From contig JAEPMI010000015.1 of the NCBI GenBank assembly GCA_017644045.1, forward strand, positions 144,501 through 208,500: 64,000 bases of DNA. The letters are read 5' to 3'. Shown here in pieces: positions 34,537 to 46,253 of the stretch; within the stretch, counting starts at the first letter, position 1, and every line of letters starts with the position of its first letter. Source of the DNA: Deltaproteobacteria bacterium. Its GTDB lineage: Bacteria > Myxococcota_A > Polyangia > Polyangiales > Houyiibacteriaceae. The translations under genes and the position numbers were made by a program. A model generated the notes under the pieces. The model was not told the DNA's origin and did not search any database. It saw only the letters and a program-made list of their open reading frames with translations.

Positions 34537-35231
34537 GGGCGCTTCTCGAGTCTCGGCGCCGTGCCTGAAAGGATCACCCCCCCGCCACTCAGATACCGCT
34601 CTTCCTCCAACGACCCGAGTCGCCGCTGCAGAACGCCGCGGCCACTCTTCCACTTGGCGCGCAGGCGGTCGTCGTCGAGGTCCTCCGCAGAGTCGATGCC
34701 GGCCCAACGAAGAAGGCGACTGTAGACGGGATAGAGCCAACGAAGGCACCCGCGGTCCGGACGCGCTCGGTCGAAGTCCATGATGACGATCCGCCCTCCC
34801 GGGCGGAGCACATCCAGCGCTCTGCCGAGCGCCGCATCCAGATCGTGCACGATCCCCATGCACCATACCGATATCACCGCGTCCACGGCTGCTGGCACGG
34901 TGGCGAGCTCGGCGGCGTCGTCGTGCATGAGCTCCACGTTCTCCCATCCTCTTTGCACGACGAGCGCTCGTGCCTCGTCGAGCATGCCCCGCGAGTAGTC
35001 GACGCCGATGACCTGCCCTTTCGGTCCGACGCGGGGGACGAGAAGAGGGAAGTTGCGCCCGGTACCGCAGCCGACATCGAGCACGACCTTGCCGTCGATG
35101 TCGCCGAGTAGCTCGATCGCATCCTCCCGAAGCCGCTCGATGTCTAGCAGTCGACCGAAGACGAGCTGGGTCCACGTGTCGTAGTGTCTTGCCGCGCGGT
35201 CGTAGTTGCGCTGTACCTGGTCGAGCCTCAT
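34533..35231 (-). CDS. UbiE-like SAM-dependent methyltransferase
   Basis: A 232-residue methyltransferase: VVLDVGCGTGRNFPLLVPRV, then QVIGVDYSRGMLDEARALV and the acceptor-side ALDVLRPGGRIVIMDF. The C-terminal helix region (GCLRWLYPVYSRLLRWAG) suggests membrane contact or a lipid substrate. ATG 35231 has an AAGGAG site; a longer frame to 35333 has no such support. It is translationally coupled to the ZIP gene. No ArsM-type cysteines are present, so arsenic methylation is unlikely. The 168 bp before it (35232-35399) hold no gene; a GGGGGCCCC run there may be part of a promoter. Confidence 0.78.
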   Translation of the reverse strand: MRLDQVQRNYDRAARHYDTWTQLVFGRLLDIERLREDAIELLGDIDGKVVLDVGCGTGRNFPLLVPRVGPKGQVIGVDYSRGMLDEARALVVQRGWENVELMHDDAAELATVPAAVDAVISVWCMGIVHDLDAALGRALDVLRPGGRIVIMDFDRARPDRGCLRWLYPVYSRLLRWAGIDSAEDLDDDRLRAKWKSGRGVLQRRLGSLEEERYLSGGGVILSGTAPRLEKRP

Positions 35232-35399
35232 GCCATTCGTCTCCTTGGCGCTGGTGAGTCGTGTTCTGTGACGCTTGGGGCCCCCATCCGAGCCGTCAAC
35301 CGGAGTTTGAGAGGCGCGGATGCGCGCTTCCACGGTTCTGCAGCTCCGGCGGGTAGGGCGGACCGGGGGCTACGCCACGGCACACGGCCGATGTTCGAG

Positions 35400-36764
35400 T
35401 CAGACCTCGATGCCGTCCGCGCGGAGCTCGGCCGCGGTTGCCGGTCGCGCGAGTGTGTCCTCGGGGTGTTCGTACCAGCCCGGGTCGGCGTAGCTGTCGA
35501 GCGACTCGCGCACCTTGAAGATGGTGAACATGCCGCCCATGTCGATGCGCCCGAACGCGCCCGGCCCGCCCCGCATCGGGATCGAGTTCGCGGGCTGGGG
35601 CATCTCCATCTCCCCCATCTCCGCCATTCCGTCGCGGCCCATGGGCATGTAGCCGGGGACCAGGCGGCGGAGCCGTCGGTCGAAACTGGCCTGGTCTTCC
35701 ACGCCCACCATGTTGGGCACGCCGTGGCCCATCTGGTTCATGATGTGGTGAGTCATGTGGCAGTGCATCGCCCAGTCACCGGGCGCGTTCGCCTCCAGCT
35801 CGACCCAGCGGGTCGAGCCCGTCGGGACCAGCACCGTCGTGTGTGGTTGCTGCGCCGATGGTGGGAACGCGCCCCCATCGCTGCCTGCGATCCGGAAAGA
35901 GTAGCCGTGTAGATGAATCGGGTGGTTGTCGATGCCGCTGAGGTTCCCGAAGCGCATGCGCACCTTGTCACCGAGTTGCGCCACGAGCGGGTCGGTGCCC
36001 GGGAAGGCCTTCGAGTTCATCGTCAGGACGTTGAAGTCGGCCATCTCGAAGGGGTTCGGCCGCGCGGCGCCAATGGGCACGTTCCACTCGCTGAGCATGA
36101 TCGCGAAGTCGCGGTCGGGTACGAAACCGCGGGGTCGGCGGGGGTGGACGACGAACATCCCCATCATGCCCATCGCCATCTGGGTCATCTCGTCCCAGTG
36201 CGGGTGGTACATGAAGGTGCCCGGCTCACCGACGGTGAACTCGTAGCGGAAGGTGGCGCCGGATGGGATGGGCCGCTGGGTGAGCCCACCGACCCCGTCC
36301 ATGCCCGCCTCGAGCAAGATGCCGTGCCAGTGCACGGTGGTCGGTTCATCCAGTCCGTTGGTGACGTAGATCCGCAGCCGGTCCCCTTCCACCGCCTCGA
36401 TGGTCGGCCCGGGCGTCGAGCCGTTGTAGCCCCAGCACTCCGCGCGCAGTCCTTCGGTAAACTCGTGGTCCACCGGCTCGGCCTTCAGGTGCATGACCTT
36501 CACGCCGTCGACCCATCGGAAGGGAAGCGAGGCCCCGTTCGGGGTCACCACCGGCCGATAGCGGTCGTCGGTGTCGCCGCTCGCCGGGCCCTCGGTGGCA
36601 TGCACGCGGCGAGGTGTGGCTCGGGGCTGCCCCTCCGCCCGTTGCTCGAGTGCGAGAGCCGCCCCGATGGCCGCTGCGCCGCCCAGGAAGTCGCGTCGCT
36701 TCAGTCCCTTCTCGCCCTTCGTTTCCGGCTCGTCCACACGCCCTGGTTCTTCAGTGTCCGCCAT
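35400..36764 (-). CDS. Multicopper oxidase (copper resistance)
   Basis: A 454-residue periplasmic oxidase. The first 45 residues contain a Tat signal (LKRRDFLGGAAAIGAALAL). All copper motifs are present: VHWHG, MYHPHWD, HPIHLHGYSF and HCHMTHH. Such enzymes oxidise Cu(I) to the less toxic Cu(II), or oxidise organic and metal substrates. Length fits the small CotA-like or two-domain class. A Met-rich segment near residues 375-400 (MGRDGMAEMGEMEMPQP) may hold copper. It overlaps the TolC gene by 14 bp and is the last gene of the copA operon. Confidence 0.9.
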   Translation of the reverse strand: MADTEEPGRVDEPETKGEKGLKRRDFLGGAAAIGAALALEQRAEGQPRATPRRVHATEGPASGDTDDRYRPVVTPNGASLPFRWVDGVKVMHLKAEPVDHEFTEGLRAECWGYNGSTPGPTIEAVEGDRLRIYVTNGLDEPTTVHWHGILLEAGMDGVGGLTQRPIPSGATFRYEFTVGEPGTFMYHPHWDEMTQMAMGMMGMFVVHPRRPRGFVPDRDFAIMLSEWNVPIGAARPNPFEMADFNVLTMNSKAFPGTDPLVAQLGDKVRMRFGNLSGIDNHPIHLHGYSFRIAGSDGGAFPPSAQQPHTTVLVPTGSTRWVELEANAPGDWAMHCHMTHHIMNQMGHGVPNMVGVEDQASFDRRLRRLVPGYMPMGRDGMAEMGEMEMPQPANSIPMRGGPGAFGRIDMGGMFTIFKVRESLDSYADPGWYEHPEDTLARPATAAELRADGIEV

Positions 36765-38145
36765 CGCCGCCTCCCGCGTTCATCGCTTCTCCGCTCATGT
36801 CCGGTCCGCCCATCGCCGGGGGCTCGCCGCCGGCCACGACCAGCTCCACCTGCGCGCTTGCTCGCCAGAGATCGAACATCGCCTCTACCCGCTCCCGCGC
36901 GGCGTCGATCACCGCGCGCCGCGCTTGCAGCAGTTGGAAGACCCCGACGTTCATGGCGTTGTACTGGAGCAGGGTCTGTTCCAGCACCTCCGCCCGCGCA
37001 GGGAGGAGGGTCTCGTCGTAGAAGCGGACGCGCTCAGCCGCGTTGAGCCAGGTCGCTCGCGCCCGGCGGGCCAGCGAGCGGATCCGAATCGCCTTCTGCA
37101 GCAGCTCGTGCTGCGCGATTCGCAGTCGGGCGCGCGTCTCGCCGATCGCGCCCTGGTTTTGGTCGAAGACGGGAATGGCCACGCCCGCCGCCGGGCCGAA
37201 GCTCCATTCGCCTTCTTCGCGCTCGGCAAAGAGTCCCGCATGTGCCTCAGGGAGCGCGCCACGCATCCGCTCGACACCCACTCGCCGGCTCCACGCCACG
37301 AGCGTCCGCTGCTGGGCGTTGAGCACCAGGCTGTGGTCGACCGCCGTCCGCTCTAGGGCGGGGGCCGGTGGTGGCTCGCCGCCGCCCGGGGCCTCGAAGC
37401 CATCGATCACCGCCCAGTCCGTCTGTCGTCCGTCCAGGCCGAGCAGCACCTGGAGCTGCTCACGGCTCATCAACGCGCGAAGCTCGGCCTGCGCCACATC
37501 TATGCGTGAACGCTCGTAGGCGGCACGGTTCTGAGCGACGTCGAGCTGCCGCAGGTTGCCCGCCTCCGCCATGCTCTCGGCGGCCTCCCAAGCGGCGAGG
37601 AAGGTCTCCATCGCCGCGCGGTACAGCTCCACGAGCTGCAGGTCGGCCTGATAGCGATGGAATGCGACCCGAGTGTCGTAGGCGTAGCGGAGCACGTCCG
37701 CCGCGGCCTCGAGCTCGGCTGAATCGAGCTGTGCCTGCGCGGCTCGTCGCATGAGCGGCATCCGGAGGAGTGCACCGATGTCCATCACCGCTCCGACCTC
37801 GAGGACGCTGGCCTGACCACCGTCCATGAGCGCTTCCATCTCCACTTCGGGGTTCGGTGGGCGGGCCGACCAGAGCTCCGCGACCGCGAGATCCACCTGC
37901 GCGAGCCGCGCTTGCAGCTCCGGACTCTGACGCAGGGCGATGGACACCGCGCCATCGGCGTCGAGCGGCTCCCGGAGTCGTTCGGCGACCGCCGGATGCA
38001 GCTCGTCCATGCGGCCGGGGTCACGCCGCGGTGCCTCGACTCCGCTCCGCGCGACCGTCAACCCGGCCACGTCCCGAGTGGCGGCCTGCGGCGTCGTGCA
38101 GCTCGCCAGCGCGAGGCCGGCGAGCAGGGCCAAGTCACATCGCAT
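36751..38145 (-). CDS. TolC-family outer-membrane efflux protein
   Basis: A 464-residue lipoprotein (LALASC at about residues 11-16) with TolC repeats: ALRQSPELQARLAQVDLAVAEL and LLPARAEVLEQTLLQYNAMNVGVFQLLQAR. The end is Gly/Met/His-rich (GGPDMSGEAMNAGGGDGGH), which could bind copper. No RND pump is in this operon, so it may accept metal released by CopA or share another pump. ATG 38145 has a GGGGAGG site 8 bp upstream; a long open frame extends to 38304 but is out of family. It overlaps both neighbouring genes. Confidence 0.85.
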   Translation of the reverse strand: MRCDLALLAGLALASCTTPQAATRDVAGLTVARSGVEAPRRDPGRMDELHPAVAERLREPLDADGAVSIALRQSPELQARLAQVDLAVAELWSARPPNPEVEMEALMDGGQASVLEVGAVMDIGALLRMPLMRRAAQAQLDSAELEAAADVLRYAYDTRVAFHRYQADLQLVELYRAAMETFLAAWEAAESMAEAGNLRQLDVAQNRAAYERSRIDVAQAELRALMSREQLQVLLGLDGRQTDWAVIDGFEAPGGGEPPPAPALERTAVDHSLVLNAQQRTLVAWSRRVGVERMRGALPEAHAGLFAEREEGEWSFGPAAGVAIPVFDQNQGAIGETRARLRIAQHELLQKAIRIRSLARRARATWLNAAERVRFYDETLLPARAEVLEQTLLQYNAMNVGVFQLLQARRAVIDAARERVEAMFDLWRASAQVELVVAGGEPPAMGGPDMSGEAMNAGGGDGGH

Positions 38146-38382
38146 CGTGGTCCTCCCCGTGGCCACCTTCGTCGGCCGGCTCGGGCTCTTCGCGATGATG
38201 AGCATGGCCGCCGGGTTCCACCGCCGCCGCCGGCGGCGGGTCTCCTCGGAGGACCTCCGCGACCGGAGCCTCACTGCCCACCCGCGCCGCGGGGTCGGCT
38301 GCATGTCCGCTGGACCAACCTGGCTCGGCAGGGGCGCAAGCCGCCGCCAAGAGCAGAGCCACGCTGGCGCGCCCGAGACGGC

Positions 38383-38386
<4 letters not shown>
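38135..38386 (-). CDS. Small His-rich lipoprotein
   Basis: An 83-residue lipoprotein with lipobox LLAAAC (about residues 12-17) and a final part rich in His, Glu and Asp ([22 protein letters not shown]). Its ATG overlaps the end of copA (ATGA) and its stop overlaps the TolC gene, so it is surely expressed with them. I suggest a periplasmic copper-binding buffer or carrier between CopA and the multicopper oxidase. No named family is known to me. Confidence 0.6.
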
Positions 38387-40761
<2,375 letters not shown>

Positions 40762-40764
40762 CGC

Positions 40765-40911
40765 TCAGGCTCCCATCTTCTCGAAGAGCCGGATCAGCTC
40801 GTCGATCTTGGTTTGTCGGTTCTGCTCATCGGTGCACGCCAAAGCGGCTTGACGCAGGTCTGAAGGTGCGAGGCGAGCATCAGCTGCCCCGCCTTCGCGA
40901 GCGCGGCTCAC
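40765..40911 (-). CDS. Possible small gene upstream of copA
   Basis: A short frame from GTG 40911 (or TTG 40932) ends DEQNRQTKIDELIRLFEKMGA, a helical stretch. Its stop lies 3 bp before the copA start, which is the tight spacing of a real operon member. Size is 48 to 55 residues. I cannot assign a family; it may be a remnant of a regulator or a small regulatory peptide. High-GC noise is the alternative. Confidence 0.35.
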   Translation of the reverse strand: MSRAREGGAADARLAPSDLRQAALACTDEQNRQTKIDELIRLFEKMGA

Positions 40912-40943
40912 GACCTGGAGCAACACGGCCAAGGAGGGGCCTC

Positions 40944-40971
40944 GTCGACCACCGGTTGCTGACCGGTCGAC
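40944..40971. promoter_or_regulatory. Dyad in the divergent gap before copA and the cytochrome gene
   Basis: GTCGAC and ACCGGT recur in mirror order (GTCGACcACCGGT ... ACCGGTCGAC), producing an imperfect dyad with a 5-base centre, roughly midway between the two divergent genes. It is a candidate operator for the copA operon. Confidence 0.35.
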
Positions 40972-40995
40972 TCGATTCGTGCCACTCTTCGGCGG

Positions 40996-41988
40996 ATGCG
41001 ATCCGTGATGGTTCTGGCAGTCCTGGCCGCTGCGTGTGGCGACGCCGACGCCCCCGCCGGCGACGCGGACATGGCCCCTGTCGCCGATGGCGCAAGGGTC
41101 GACGGTGCCCTGCCTCCCTTCGACCTGCCCATGACGCTCTCGGCGACCGGGCTCTACGCTAGTGAAGTCACCGGACCCATTGCCGAAGGGGTGCTGAGCT
41201 ACACTGTTCGCTATCCGCTGTGGTCTGACGGAGCCAGCAAGGAGCGGCATCTCTTGCTCCCTGCCGGGGGGACCATCGACACGAGTGACCCCGACCACTG
41301 GGTGTTCCCGGAGGGCACGCGACTCTTCAAAGAGTTCGCCGTCGATGGGCGCCCGGTCGAGACCCGTCTGCTCTGGAAGGCGGGGCCTTCGCGTGACGAT
41401 TGGCTCTACACCGCCTACCGCTTCCGGGAGGATGGGAGCGACGCCGATGCGGTTCCCGAAGGCGAAGTGGACGCCCTGGGCACTGGCCACGACATCCCCG
41501 ACACGGCCGCATGCCGGGATTGTCACCGCGGAGGCGGCGACTTCGTCCTGGGGGTGGGCGCCCTGCAGCTCGACCGCGACTCCTTCGACGAGTGGGTCGA
41601 CCGAGGAGCGTTGACCTCCGATGCGCCGTGGGAGGAGCCACCCGGGACCGACGAGGAGCGAGCCGCGCTCGGCTATCTCCACGGTAACTGCGGGCACTGC
41701 CATGGCGACGTCCACCCGCTGTCGACGATGCGCTCCATGAGGCTGCGGCTCCACGTGGGAACCTCCGATCCGCAGTCCGCGCCGGCCCTGACGACGACCA
41801 CCGGTCAGGAAGCGCAGCACCTCATCGACGGACTCGACATCCTCTTGGTCCCCGGTGACCCTGAGGCCTCTCAGCTCTTTTTGCGCATGGGACGCCGCGA
41901 CGTGTACCAGATGCCGACGCAAGGGACCGAGCAGGTCGACTCCGAGGGCCTCTCGGTCATCCGCGCCTGGATCCTGAATGCGCCTTGA
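40996..41988 (+). CDS. Diheme c-type cytochrome lipoprotein (SO2930-like)
   Basis: A 330-residue lipoprotein (LAAACG near residue 15) with two haem motifs: CRDCH (about residue 174) and CGHCH (about residue 233). Segments YTVRYPLWSDGASKERHLLLP and WVFPEGTRLFKEF are typical of the SO2930 family of diheme cytochromes. Its electron partners are unknown; the multicopper oxidase of the divergent operon is one possibility. The start ATG 40996 follows a GGCGG run; ATG 41008 is the alternative. Confidence 0.8.
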   Translation: MRSVMVLAVLAAACGDADAPAGDADMAPVADGARVDGALPPFDLPMTLSATGLYASEVTGPIAEGVLSYTVRYPLWSDGASKERHLLLPAGGTIDTSDPDHWVFPEGTRLFKEFAVDGRPVETRLLWKAGPSRDDWLYTAYRFREDGSDADAVPEGEVDALGTGHDIPDTAACRDCHRGGGDFVLGVGALQLDRDSFDEWVDRGALTSDAPWEEPPGTDEERAALGYLHGNCGHCHGDVHPLSTMRSMRLRLHVGTSDPQSAPALTTTTGQEAQHLIDGLDILLVPGDPEASQLFLRMGRRDVYQMPTQGTEQVDSEGLSVIRAWILNAP

Positions 41989-42089
41989 GGGAGAGGTTCG
42001 CCGGGGCGGTGGCGTGTGGACGAACGCTCCCGGCAACCGCTCCCCGTCGCTCACGACGTAGGTCGCGACCATCGCTTCGCGTACTCGCA

Positions 42090-42749
42090 TCAGTGGTCGT
42101 GGTCGTGCCCGTCGTCGGCGTGCAACCGCGCCCGGCGGCGGAGCTCGGCGACGGCCTCGACCCCGGCATCGGTGGTCAGGACGATGGAGTCGCCGGACTC
42201 CACCTTCGCGCCCCGCACGTAGAGGGGGCAGCGGTCCATGCCCTCGCGCCCTTCGGTCGCCGCGTACGCGACGTGGCAGCGCATGTGGTCGGCGACCGCG
42301 TCACCGCGGACGCCCTCTTTGATCTCCAGCCGCACGCCGCCGGGGACGTCGGTGACGGTCGCCACCTGACCCAGGATCGGGCAGCTCGCGCGCGTCTCCG
42401 CCGGGAATCTCGCGCACTCCTGCTCCTCATAGCTCTCGAGGGAGGCGGCAGCGGCGCGGTGTTGTTCGGCCAGCGCCCGCGCCTCTTCGGCCTGCTGCAG
42501 GTGGATCTCTGTGGGGTTGTAGACATCGAGCCCGTACCAGAACTCCGAGTTCGGAACCGCCTCCTGTTGGACCTGGGTCGGGTCGTACTGGTCCTCGTGG
42601 TGCTCTGCTTCTTCCTCCTGTCCAGCGCCTGCCTGCCGGTGTTCGGCGGCGCCCGAGTGCTCGGGCTGTGTCGAGGGATCACCACCGCCACAGGCCAGCA
42701 GCAAGGGGATGGCCAGGGCTAGGTCGCTTGCTCGTCGAATGAAGACCAT
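42090..42749 (-). CDS. Hypothetical lipoprotein with His-rich end
   Basis: A 219-residue lipoprotein (LLLACG at about residues 16-21). The middle contains a helical region EAVPNSEFWYGLDVYN and two Cys residues in disulfide-like spacing; the last residues are ADDGHDHDH. No family is recognised. The composition (His/Asp) suits periplasmic metal binding. It is transcribed toward the cytochrome gene with a 101-bp gap and stands downstream of the broken APC gene. Confidence 0.6.
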   Translation of the reverse strand: MVFIRRASDLALAIPLLLACGGGDPSTQPEHSGAAEHRQAGAGQEEEAEHHEDQYDPTQVQQEAVPNSEFWYGLDVYNPTEIHLQQAEEARALAEQHRAAAASLESYEEQECARFPAETRASCPILGQVATVTDVPGGVRLEIKEGVRGDAVADHMRCHVAYAATEGREGMDRCPLYVRGAKVESGDSIVLTTDAGVEAVAELRRRARLHADDGHDHDH

Positions 42750-42832
42750 GTCGTTCTCTCTTCTCCTCTACGGGAATCGGCCCGCGACACCGCGGACACT
42801 CACCAGGCGCCACTGCAATCGCCGGGCCAGAT

Positions 42833-44168
42833 TCAGTGCTCGCGTGGGGTCGGCTCCGTATCCTCCGGGTCGCCGTCGCGCTGCTTGCGCAAGTACACGT
42901 ACTCGAACGCTGCGATGGCGGCGATGGCGGTGGTGCTGACGACGATGATCAACGGGTCCGCCATCGCCTTGATGGTCACGAAGGCGCCAAGCACGACCAG
43001 GTCCAGGGCGATGGCGGTCGCGAGAACTGTGCGCCGTGCGTCGACCTCCTCGTGGATGTGGCGGAACACGCCCTAATGGATGGCGATGTCCATCACCAGG
43101 TAGAAGACGGCACCCATCGACGCGATGCGCGATAGGTCGAAGAGCGCGGCGAGTCCGCCGGCCAGCACGACGGCATACACGAGCGTGTGGGTCTGGATGC
43201 CGCCGGGCATGCCGAAGTGTCGGTGCGGGATGAGCTCCATGTCGGTGAGCATGGCGAGCATCCGTGAGACGGCGAAGATGCTGGCGAGGACGCCAGAGGC
43301 GGTCGCCACGATGGCGATGGCGATGGCGAACCACACGCCGTAGCGGCCGATCGCCGGCCGCGCTGCCTCGGCCAATGCGTAGTCCTTCGCCTCGACGAGC
43401 TCGTCCAACGTGAGCGAGGAAGCCACCGCGAAGCAGACGGCCAGGTAGACGACGAGACAGATCCCGAGCGAGATCACGATCGCCCGACCCACGTTCTTCT
43501 CCGGCTCGACCACCTCGTCCCCGCTGTTGGTGATCGTGGTGAAGCCCTTGTAGGCGAGAATGGCGAGCGCGAGGCCGCCCACGAAGTCGGTGGGCGATGG
43601 ATCGCCGCTGGGAGGGAAGGTCTCGATCTCCAAGCCGATCCCCGCTGCGGCGAGCGCGATCGCCGCGAACACCAGCAGACCGCCGATCTTGATCACCGCG
43701 CTGACGTTCGAGACCGCGCCGATCACCCGATTGCCGGCCAGATTCACCAGGAACGCGGCGACGATGAGCCCGACGCCGAGGGTGGGTACCCAGAAGGCCC
43801 CAGCGTCGGTGGGCAAGAGCTGAGCGACGTACGATCCGAAGGTCCGCGCCACCAGGCTCTCGTTGATGATCATCGACCCCGCCATCAGGAGGGCGGCCGC
43901 CCCGGTGATGGTCGAGCGCCCATACGCCTTCTGCAGGATCATCGCGATGCCACCCGCGGAGGGGTATCGGCTGGAGACCTTGATGTAGGTGTACGCGCTG
44001 AAGCCGCTGATGACGGCTGCCAGAACGAACGCGAGCCAGAAGAGGCCCGCCCGCCAGCTGGGCGACCTGCCCCGTCAACGCGAAGATGCCCGCGCCGATC
44101 ATCACGCCGGTCCCCATCGCGATGGTCTTGGTGAGACTGAGGCTCCCCTTCTCGTACTCTTGCTTCAT
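42833..44168 (-). pseudogene. Broken APC-family amino acid permease
   Basis: Translation starts normally at ATG 44168 (MKQEYEKGSLSLTKTIAMGT, then VMIGAGIFALTG) but shifts frame near 44046-44052, where one extra base in a GGCGGGCC run moves the code from LAGG to another frame that continues FWLAFVLAAVISGFSAY and the rest of the permease. Farther on, ATC CAT TAG GGC GTG at about 43073 places a stop where the family has Trp (HWGVFRHI). The protein then continues in frame to 42833. Two separate lesions mark a dead gene; it once encoded an APC transporter of about 440 residues. Confidence 0.8.
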
Positions 44169-44270
44169 GGCTCCCCGAGTGAATCTGTAACCGAGTCGGA
44201 CACAGGCGGAACCCGTTGGGTCACAATCGGGCACCGTTGGCGGCGCGTCCGATGTGCTATCGAGAGCGCG

Positions 44271-44684
44271 ATGGTCATCGCCGTCGCCCTCAGCACCGTC
44301 CTGTTCCTGGGCACGCTCGCGGGCCACCATGCAACGATGGTGCGCGCCGGCTCGCTGCTGCAGCGGGGCCCGCTGGGGTTCATGGCCGCTTGCGGATGCA
44401 TCGGGCTGCTGCACATCGCCGAGGTGGGGGCCTACGCGGGCGCCTTCGGGCTCGGCCAGCGACTCGGGATCGGCGGCTTTGCCGGCTCGGATCCGCTGAG
44501 CGCGATGGACATCTTCGATTTCTCGGTGGTGAACTTCACCACCCTGGGTCTCGGCTCTACCGTGCCCACCGGACACCTCCGCTTCCTCGCGGGCATGGAA
44601 GCGTTCAATGGCTTCCTCTGCATCTCGATGTCGGCGTCGCTCTTGTTCCAGCACACCGCCGCGCGACTGAACCGCGGGAGCTGA
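44271..44684 (+). CDS. Small two-TM potassium-channel-like protein
   Basis: A 137-residue membrane protein with a first TM segment at residues 1-20, a central hydrophobic part, then the selectivity filter-like VNFTTLGLGSTVPTGHLRFL followed by AGMEAFNGFLCISMSASLLF, matching the pore plus inner helix of ion-channel-2 type channels. The usual TVGYG is TLGLG. It likely passes K+ or another cation. It diverges from the APC pseudogene and is separated from the cus operon by 120 bp containing a sigma-54-like promoter. Confidence 0.65.
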   Translation: MVIAVALSTVLFLGTLAGHHATMVRAGSLLQRGPLGFMAACGCIGLLHIAEVGAYAGAFGLGQRLGIGGFAGSDPLSAMDIFDFSVVNFTTLGLGSTVPTGHLRFLAGMEAFNGFLCISMSASLLFQHTAARLNRGS

Positions 44685-44730
44685 GCCGCACGCGCCGCTC
44701 CTGACAGGGCGTCACGTGGTCGTGGTCGGA

Positions 44731-44751
44731 CCCTGCAGACGACCCGCAGGG
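44731..44751. promoter_or_regulatory. Perfect inverted repeat upstream of the cus operon
   Basis: CCCTGC and GCAGGG are separated by 9 bp (44731-44736 and 44746-44751). The repeat ends 9 bp before the sigma-54 -24 element. It may be the regulator's binding site, though very close for an enhancer, or a terminator of the channel gene without a T-run. Confidence 0.4.
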
Positions 44752-44760
44752 CCACTCGGC

Positions 44761-44777
44761 CTGGCACGCCGCTCGCA
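44761..44777 (+). promoter_or_regulatory. Sigma-54-type promoter of the cus operon
   Basis: CTGGCACG-CCGC-TCGCA matches the sigma-54 consensus YTGGCACG-N4-TTGCW with one mismatch in the -12 element. It ends 27 bp before the first gene of the cus operon, whose last gene encodes a sigma-54 activator. Confidence 0.65.
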
Positions 44778-44804
44778 TTGGGTCGCGCCAATGGATGCGA
44801 GCTC

Positions 44805-46253
44805 ATGAGCGCGCGAGTCGCTCTACTGCTGATCGCCGGCGTCGGGCCGCTTCTTTCGTGCGCGCCGGCGTACGAGGCGAGCCTGCGCGCGGATCTCCGC
44901 GCGGCGTCGGAGAGCTGGAGCACGGGCGGCGCGGGGCAAGAGCTCCCGCCGATCGACGGTGAGCTACAGGAGTATGTGACCTACGCGTTGGCGCACAGCC
45001 CGGAGCTCCGCGCGAGCTACGAGCGCTGGCGTGCCGCCACCTTGCGGGTGTCTGTCGCACGAGTCTTCCCCGACCCGATGGTCGTGTACGGGTACTACGC
45101 CCGTCCGGTGCAGACCCGCGTCGGACCTCAGGAGCACCGCCTCAGCGTGCGGCAGGACATTCCCTGGCCGGTGCAGCTGAGCGCCGCCGCCGATGCTCAG
45201 GCGCTGGAGGCGGTGTCCACTCAGCGCCGGTTCGAGGCCCGGGCGCTGCAGATTGCCGCCGAAGTCGCGCAGGCGTGGTGGCGCCTCTGGTACTTGCGGC
45301 ACGCCCTCGCCATCCAACGCGAGCAGCTGGAGATCCTCGGCGGCCTCTCCGAATCTACCCACGCGCAGGTGGCGGTCGACGCCGCGACGCTCGCCGACAT
45401 CGGCCAGATCGACCTGACTCGGTCGCGGGTCGACGATCAGGTGGCGGCGACCGAAGAGCAGATCCTCGCCGCCAAGGCCGCGCTCTCGGCGGCGGTCGGA
45501 GTGCGCCCCGGCGCGGAGCTGCCCGATGCGCTCCCCACGCGCGGCGAGGGGAGGGCGGCCTTGCCGGCGGAGGAGCTGGCGGCCCTCCAGGATGCCGTCC
45601 GCGCCCACCCCATGCTGGATTCCTTCGCATGGCGCGCGGAGGCCGAGCGAGCGCGAGCGCGGTCGATCGACGCGAAGCGACTGCCAAGCTTCTCGCTGGG
45701 CGTCGACTGGATCATCACGGGCGAGGCGATCACGCCCACCCAAGGCAGCGGAGACGATGCGGTCGTCGTGAACGTCGGGGTGCGCGTACCGCTCTGGCAG
45801 GGTGCCCAGGCCGAGGCCAGCCGGGCCGCGGAGGCGGCCGCGGAGGCGGCGCTGCTCGATGGGCTCGATGCGGAGGCGGTGGCACTCGCGGCGCTCGACC
45901 AGTCGCTCTCGGCCGTGCGCGACTCCCATCGGCGAATCCGGCTCTACGAGGACACGCTCCTGCCGCAGGCGCAGAGCGTGTACGAGTCGGTGGTCGGCGC
46001 CTTCGCGGTCGGGCGGGCCATGGTCGCCGCCACCCTGCTCGCGGAGCGGGATCTGCTCGAGATCGCCGTCGCGCTCGAGCGCGCCTACGCCGACCATGGC
46101 CAAGCGTGGGCGCAGCTGGAGCGGATCGTCGGGCGCCCGGTCGAACGCAACGAGGCCGCCATTGCGCACGGCCCGCCGGTCGACACGCGCGTGGACGCGG
46201 GCGTCGAGGGTGTGAACGACGAGCCTCAGAGCTCGGGAGCCAACGATGAGTGA
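44805..46253 (+). CDS. CusC/TolC-family outer-membrane efflux protein
   Basis: A 482-residue outer-membrane lipoprotein (LLSC, about residues 16-19) with the TolC repeat AHSPELRASYERWRAATLRVSVARVFPDP and a second one near residues 375-405. It is the duct of the CusCBA complex. The ATG at 44805 begins the signal peptide; ATG 44778 is the alternative. Its end overlaps the next gene by 8 bp. Confidence 0.85.
   Translation: MSARVALLLIAGVGPLLSCAPAYEASLRADLRAASESWSTGGAGQELPPIDGELQEYVTYALAHSPELRASYERWRAATLRVSVARVFPDPMVVYGYYARPVQTRVGPQEHRLSVRQDIPWPVQLSAAADAQALEAVSTQRRFEARALQIAAEVAQAWWRLWYLRHALAIQREQLEILGGLSESTHAQVAVDAATLADIGQIDLTRSRVDDQVAATEEQILAAKAALSAAVGVRPGAELPDALPTRGEGRAALPAEELAALQDAVRAHPMLDSFAWRAEAERARARSIDAKRLPSFSLGVDWIITGEAITPTQGSGDDAVVVNVGVRVPLWQGAQAEASRAAEAAAEAALLDGLDAEAVALAALDQSLSAVRDSHRRIRLYEDTLLPQAQSVYESVVGAFAVGRAMVAATLLAERDLLEIAVALERAYADHGQAWAQLERIVGRPVERNEAAIAHGPPVDTRVDAGVEGVNDEPQSSGANDE

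Noticed and set aside
35232-35333. N-terminal extension of the methyltransferase to 35333
   Set aside because: The extra 34 residues do not resemble the family, and a good ribosome site precedes ATG 35231.
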